Shown: piece by piece, positions 62,277 through 64,000 of the stretch
How the letters are laid out: each line of letters starts with the position of its first letter
Position numbering within the stretch: the first letter of the stretch is position 1
Source: Qipengyuania profundimaris
GTDB taxonomy: Bacteria > Pseudomonadota > Alphaproteobacteria > Sphingomonadales > Sphingomonadaceae
Assembly (NCBI RefSeq): GCF_030717945.1
Contig: NZ_JAVAIM010000001.1
Location: 1,053,131-1,117,130, forward strand
DNA: 64,000 nt
Reading direction: 5' to 3'
Notes under the pieces: generated by a model
What the model saw: the letters and a program-made list of their open reading frames with translations, nothing else
The model's database searches: none
Told to the model about the DNA's origin: nothing
Position numbers and translations under genes: made by a program

Positions 62277-63910
62277 TGTATAAATACGATCAATACGACC
62301 AAGCGATGGTCGATGCCCGCGTGGAGGAATTCCGCGACCAGGCTCGCCGCCGCCTCGAAGGCAAGCTGACCGAGGACCAGTTCAAGCCGCTGCGGCTGAT
62401 GAACGGCCTCTACCTCCAGCTTCATGCCTATATGCTGCGCGTCGCCATCCCCTATGGCACGCTCGACAGCCGCCAGATGCACGCGCTGGCCGACATCGCG
62501 GAGAAATACGACCGCGGGTACGGCCACTTCACCACGCGCCAGAACATCCAGTACAACTGGATCAAACTGGAAGATGCTGCTGACATCCTTGCCGACCTTT
62601 CTAAGGTCGAGATGCATGCCATCCAGACCAGCGGCAATTGCATCCGCAACATCAGCTCCGACCATTTTGCAGGCGCCGCGGCCGACGAGGTCGTCGACCC
62701 GCGCCCCTATGCGGAGCTGCTCCGCCAGTGGTCGAGCTTCCATCCCGAATTCAGCTATCTGCCGCGCAAGTTCAAGATCGCGGTGATCGCCAGCGATACC
62801 GATCGTGCAGCCATGCGGTTGCACGATATCGGTATCCAGATCTTGCAGAACGACGCGGGCGAACTTGGCGCGGCCTTCTATGTCGGTGGCGGTATGGGCC
62901 GCACGCCGATGATCGCGCCCTGCATCAACGATTTCGTCCCGCTCGACCGGCTGGTGACCTATGCCGAGGCATGCCTGCGGGTCTACAATCGCTACGGCCG
63001 GCGCGACAACAAGTACAAGGCGCGGATCAAGATCCTCGTCCACGAACTGGGCGCAGAGGAATACACCCGCCAGGTCGAAGAGGAATTCGCCCATCTGCTC
63101 GAGCAGGGCGTTGAGCCGCCCTTTGCCGAGCTGGAGCGTATCCGCACCTTCTTTGAGGACCCGCTGTTCGAAGCGGACGCATCTCCTGACATCGACCGGT
63201 CTGACCCCGACTTCGCACTGTGGGTCGATCGCAATACCGTCGCGCATAAGGCGGACGGCTATGTCTCTGCCGTGATCAGCCTCAAGCCGGTCGGCGGCAT
63301 TCCGGGCGACGCGACGGCCGAGCAGATGCGCCTGATGGCCGATCTCGCCAAGGACTACAGCTTCGACGAACTGCGCGTCATGCACACGCAGAACATCGTC
63401 CTGCCGCACGTCCGCAAGGCCGATCTCCACGCGTTGTGGACCGCGCTGGACGAAGCGGGGCTGGGCGCGCCCAACCTCGACACGGTTGAGGACATCATCG
63501 CCTGCCCCGGTCTCGACTATTGCAGCCTCGCCAATGCCCGCTCGATCCCGGTCGCGCAGCGGATTTCGGAGCGGTTCGCCAAGACCGGCAAGACCGAAAC
63601 GCTCGGCCAGCTCAAGCTCAAGATTTCGGGCTGCATCAATGCCTGCGGGCATCACCACGCTGGCCACATCGGCATCCTTGGCGTCGATCGTAAGGGGGTG
63701 GAAAACTACCAGCTCCTGCTCGGCGGCAGCGAGGCGGAGGACGTCAGCCTCGCCAAGATCACCGGCCCGGGCTTCGACGAGCATGGTATCGTCGATGCGG
63801 TCGAGACGGTCACGACCGTTTACGAACGCGAACGCGAGGATGGCGAACGTTTCCTCGATACCTACCGCCGCATCGGCATGAACCCCTTCAAGGAGGCGCT
63901 CTATGGCTGA
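62276..63910 (+). CDS. cysI: Sulfite (nitrite/sulfite) reductase hemoprotein
   Basis: Six-electron reduction of sulfite to sulfide, using siroheme coupled to a 4Fe-4S cluster. It has 544 residues. The cluster ligands are C410 and C416 in 'CPGLDYC' and C453 and C457 in 'SGCINACGHHHAGH'. The two ferredoxin-like half-domains are 'YGHFTTRQNIQYNWIKLEDA' and 'LRVMHTQNIVLPHVRKADL'. Nitrite reductase is a possible alternative. The neighbours (cobA, DUF2849, DUF934) favour assimilatory sulfite reduction. No CysJ flavoprotein is in view, so the electron donor is unclear. Confidence 0.93.
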   Translation: MYKYDQYDQAMVDARVEEFRDQARRRLEGKLTEDQFKPLRLMNGLYLQLHAYMLRVAIPYGTLDSRQMHALADIAEKYDRGYGHFTTRQNIQYNWIKLEDAADILADLSKVEMHAIQTSGNCIRNISSDHFAGAAADEVVDPRPYAELLRQWSSFHPEFSYLPRKFKIAVIASDTDRAAMRLHDIGIQILQNDAGELGAAFYVGGGMGRTPMIAPCINDFVPLDRLVTYAEACLRVYNRYGRRDNKYKARIKILVHELGAEEYTRQVEEEFAHLLEQGVEPPFAELERIRTFFEDPLFEADASPDIDRSDPDFALWVDRNTVAHKADGYVSAVISLKPVGGIPGDATAEQMRLMADLAKDYSFDELRVMHTQNIVLPHVRKADLHALWTALDEAGLGAPNLDTVEDIIACPGLDYCSLANARSIPVAQRISERFAKTGKTETLGQLKLKISGCINACGHHHAGHIGILGVDRKGVENYQLLLGGSEAEDVSLAKITGPGFDEHGIVDAVETVTTVYEREREDGERFLDTYRRIGMNPFKEALYG

Positions 63911-64000
63911 GCTTCTGCGCTATCGCGACGACGAGACGGTCGACCATCCCGCAGTGACGGTCGATGCCTTCCTCGACCAGTCGAATGCCAGTGCGGTGCG
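63903..64000 (+). CDS. DUF934 domain protein, N-terminal part (3' truncated by window edge)
   Basis: The first 32 residues of a protein starting 'MAELLRYRDDETVDHPAVTV' and overlapping cysI by 8 bases. Proteins with this kind of start directly after cysI are usually DUF934 proteins, found beside sulfite reductase and cysH. Too little is visible to confirm the family from sequence alone, so the call rests mainly on position. Confidence 0.6.
   Translation, partial: MAELLRYRDDETVDHPAVTVDAFLDQSNASAV

Overview
This window is chromosomal DNA from an alphaproteobacterium of the order Sphingomonadales, most likely family Erythrobacteraceae (Erythrobacter and relatives). The evidence is the high G+C content, the gene order argS - SPOR protein - nagZ - scpA - scpB - tatABC, the short 'type 2' argC, the protein sequences themselves, and the CtrA-, GANTC- and DnaA-type sites in front of some genes. 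There is no prophage integrase, transposase, CRISPR array, conjugation gene or plasmid function. It reads as core genome with a few accessory envelope genes.

Layout. 1-5165 (+): end of argS, a SPOR-domain envelope protein, the muropeptide hydrolase nagZ, condensin partners scpA/scpB, and the twin-arginine exporter tatA/B/C. 5150-6799 (-): exported amidohydrolase. 6906-15535 (+): ilvA, then bpt-tamA-tamB, preceded by a control region with a full CtrA-type site. 15546-21470 (-): fasciclin lipoprotein, Gly/Asn-rich repeat protein, GH24 lysozyme, the nitrogen pair glnB-glnA behind a sigma-54 promoter, argC and an SH3-like protein. 21533-30590 (mixed): M17 aminopeptidase, RsiV-like lipoprotein, map, ccmA/ccmB, pterin dehydratase, an SDR, an AlkA-type glycosylase, a 2Fe-2S ferredoxin, a cysteine-synthase-family enzyme and two small envelope proteins.

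30926-49728 (+): a complete dcw (division and cell wall) cluster in the order mraZ-rsmH-ftsL-ftsI-murE-murF-mraY-murD-ftsW-murG-murC-murB-ddl-ftsQ-ftsA-ftsZ. Nearly every junction is a 1-4 base stop/start overlap. The mraZ leader carries five TCCC repeats at about 10-bp spacing, a likely MraZ operator. The ftsZ leader carries a consensus DnaA box and two GANTC sites.

49786-57968: a TPR/SPOR-like secreted protein, YbjN, a Bax-inhibitor-1 membrane protein with a good promoter and terminator, a poly-proline lipoprotein, tRNA-Ala(CGC), a flavoprotein of the SelD-N-terminal type, a DUF1499 protein, queF and a Thr/Pro-rich membrane protein. 58020-64000 (+): mostly sulfur metabolism, with a sulfurtransferase, metC, an mscS-like channel, then cobA - DUF2849 - cysI - DUF934, where siroheme synthesis is coupled to sulfite reduction.

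I did not find a clearly new multi-gene system. The observations most worth following are regulatory: the CtrA/DnaA/GANTC motif groups before bpt-tamAB and ftsZ, the TCCC repeat array before mraZ, and a perfect 24-bp inverted repeat at 28262-28324. Start codons marked as ambiguous were chosen by reading ribosome-binding sites and signal peptides by eye.
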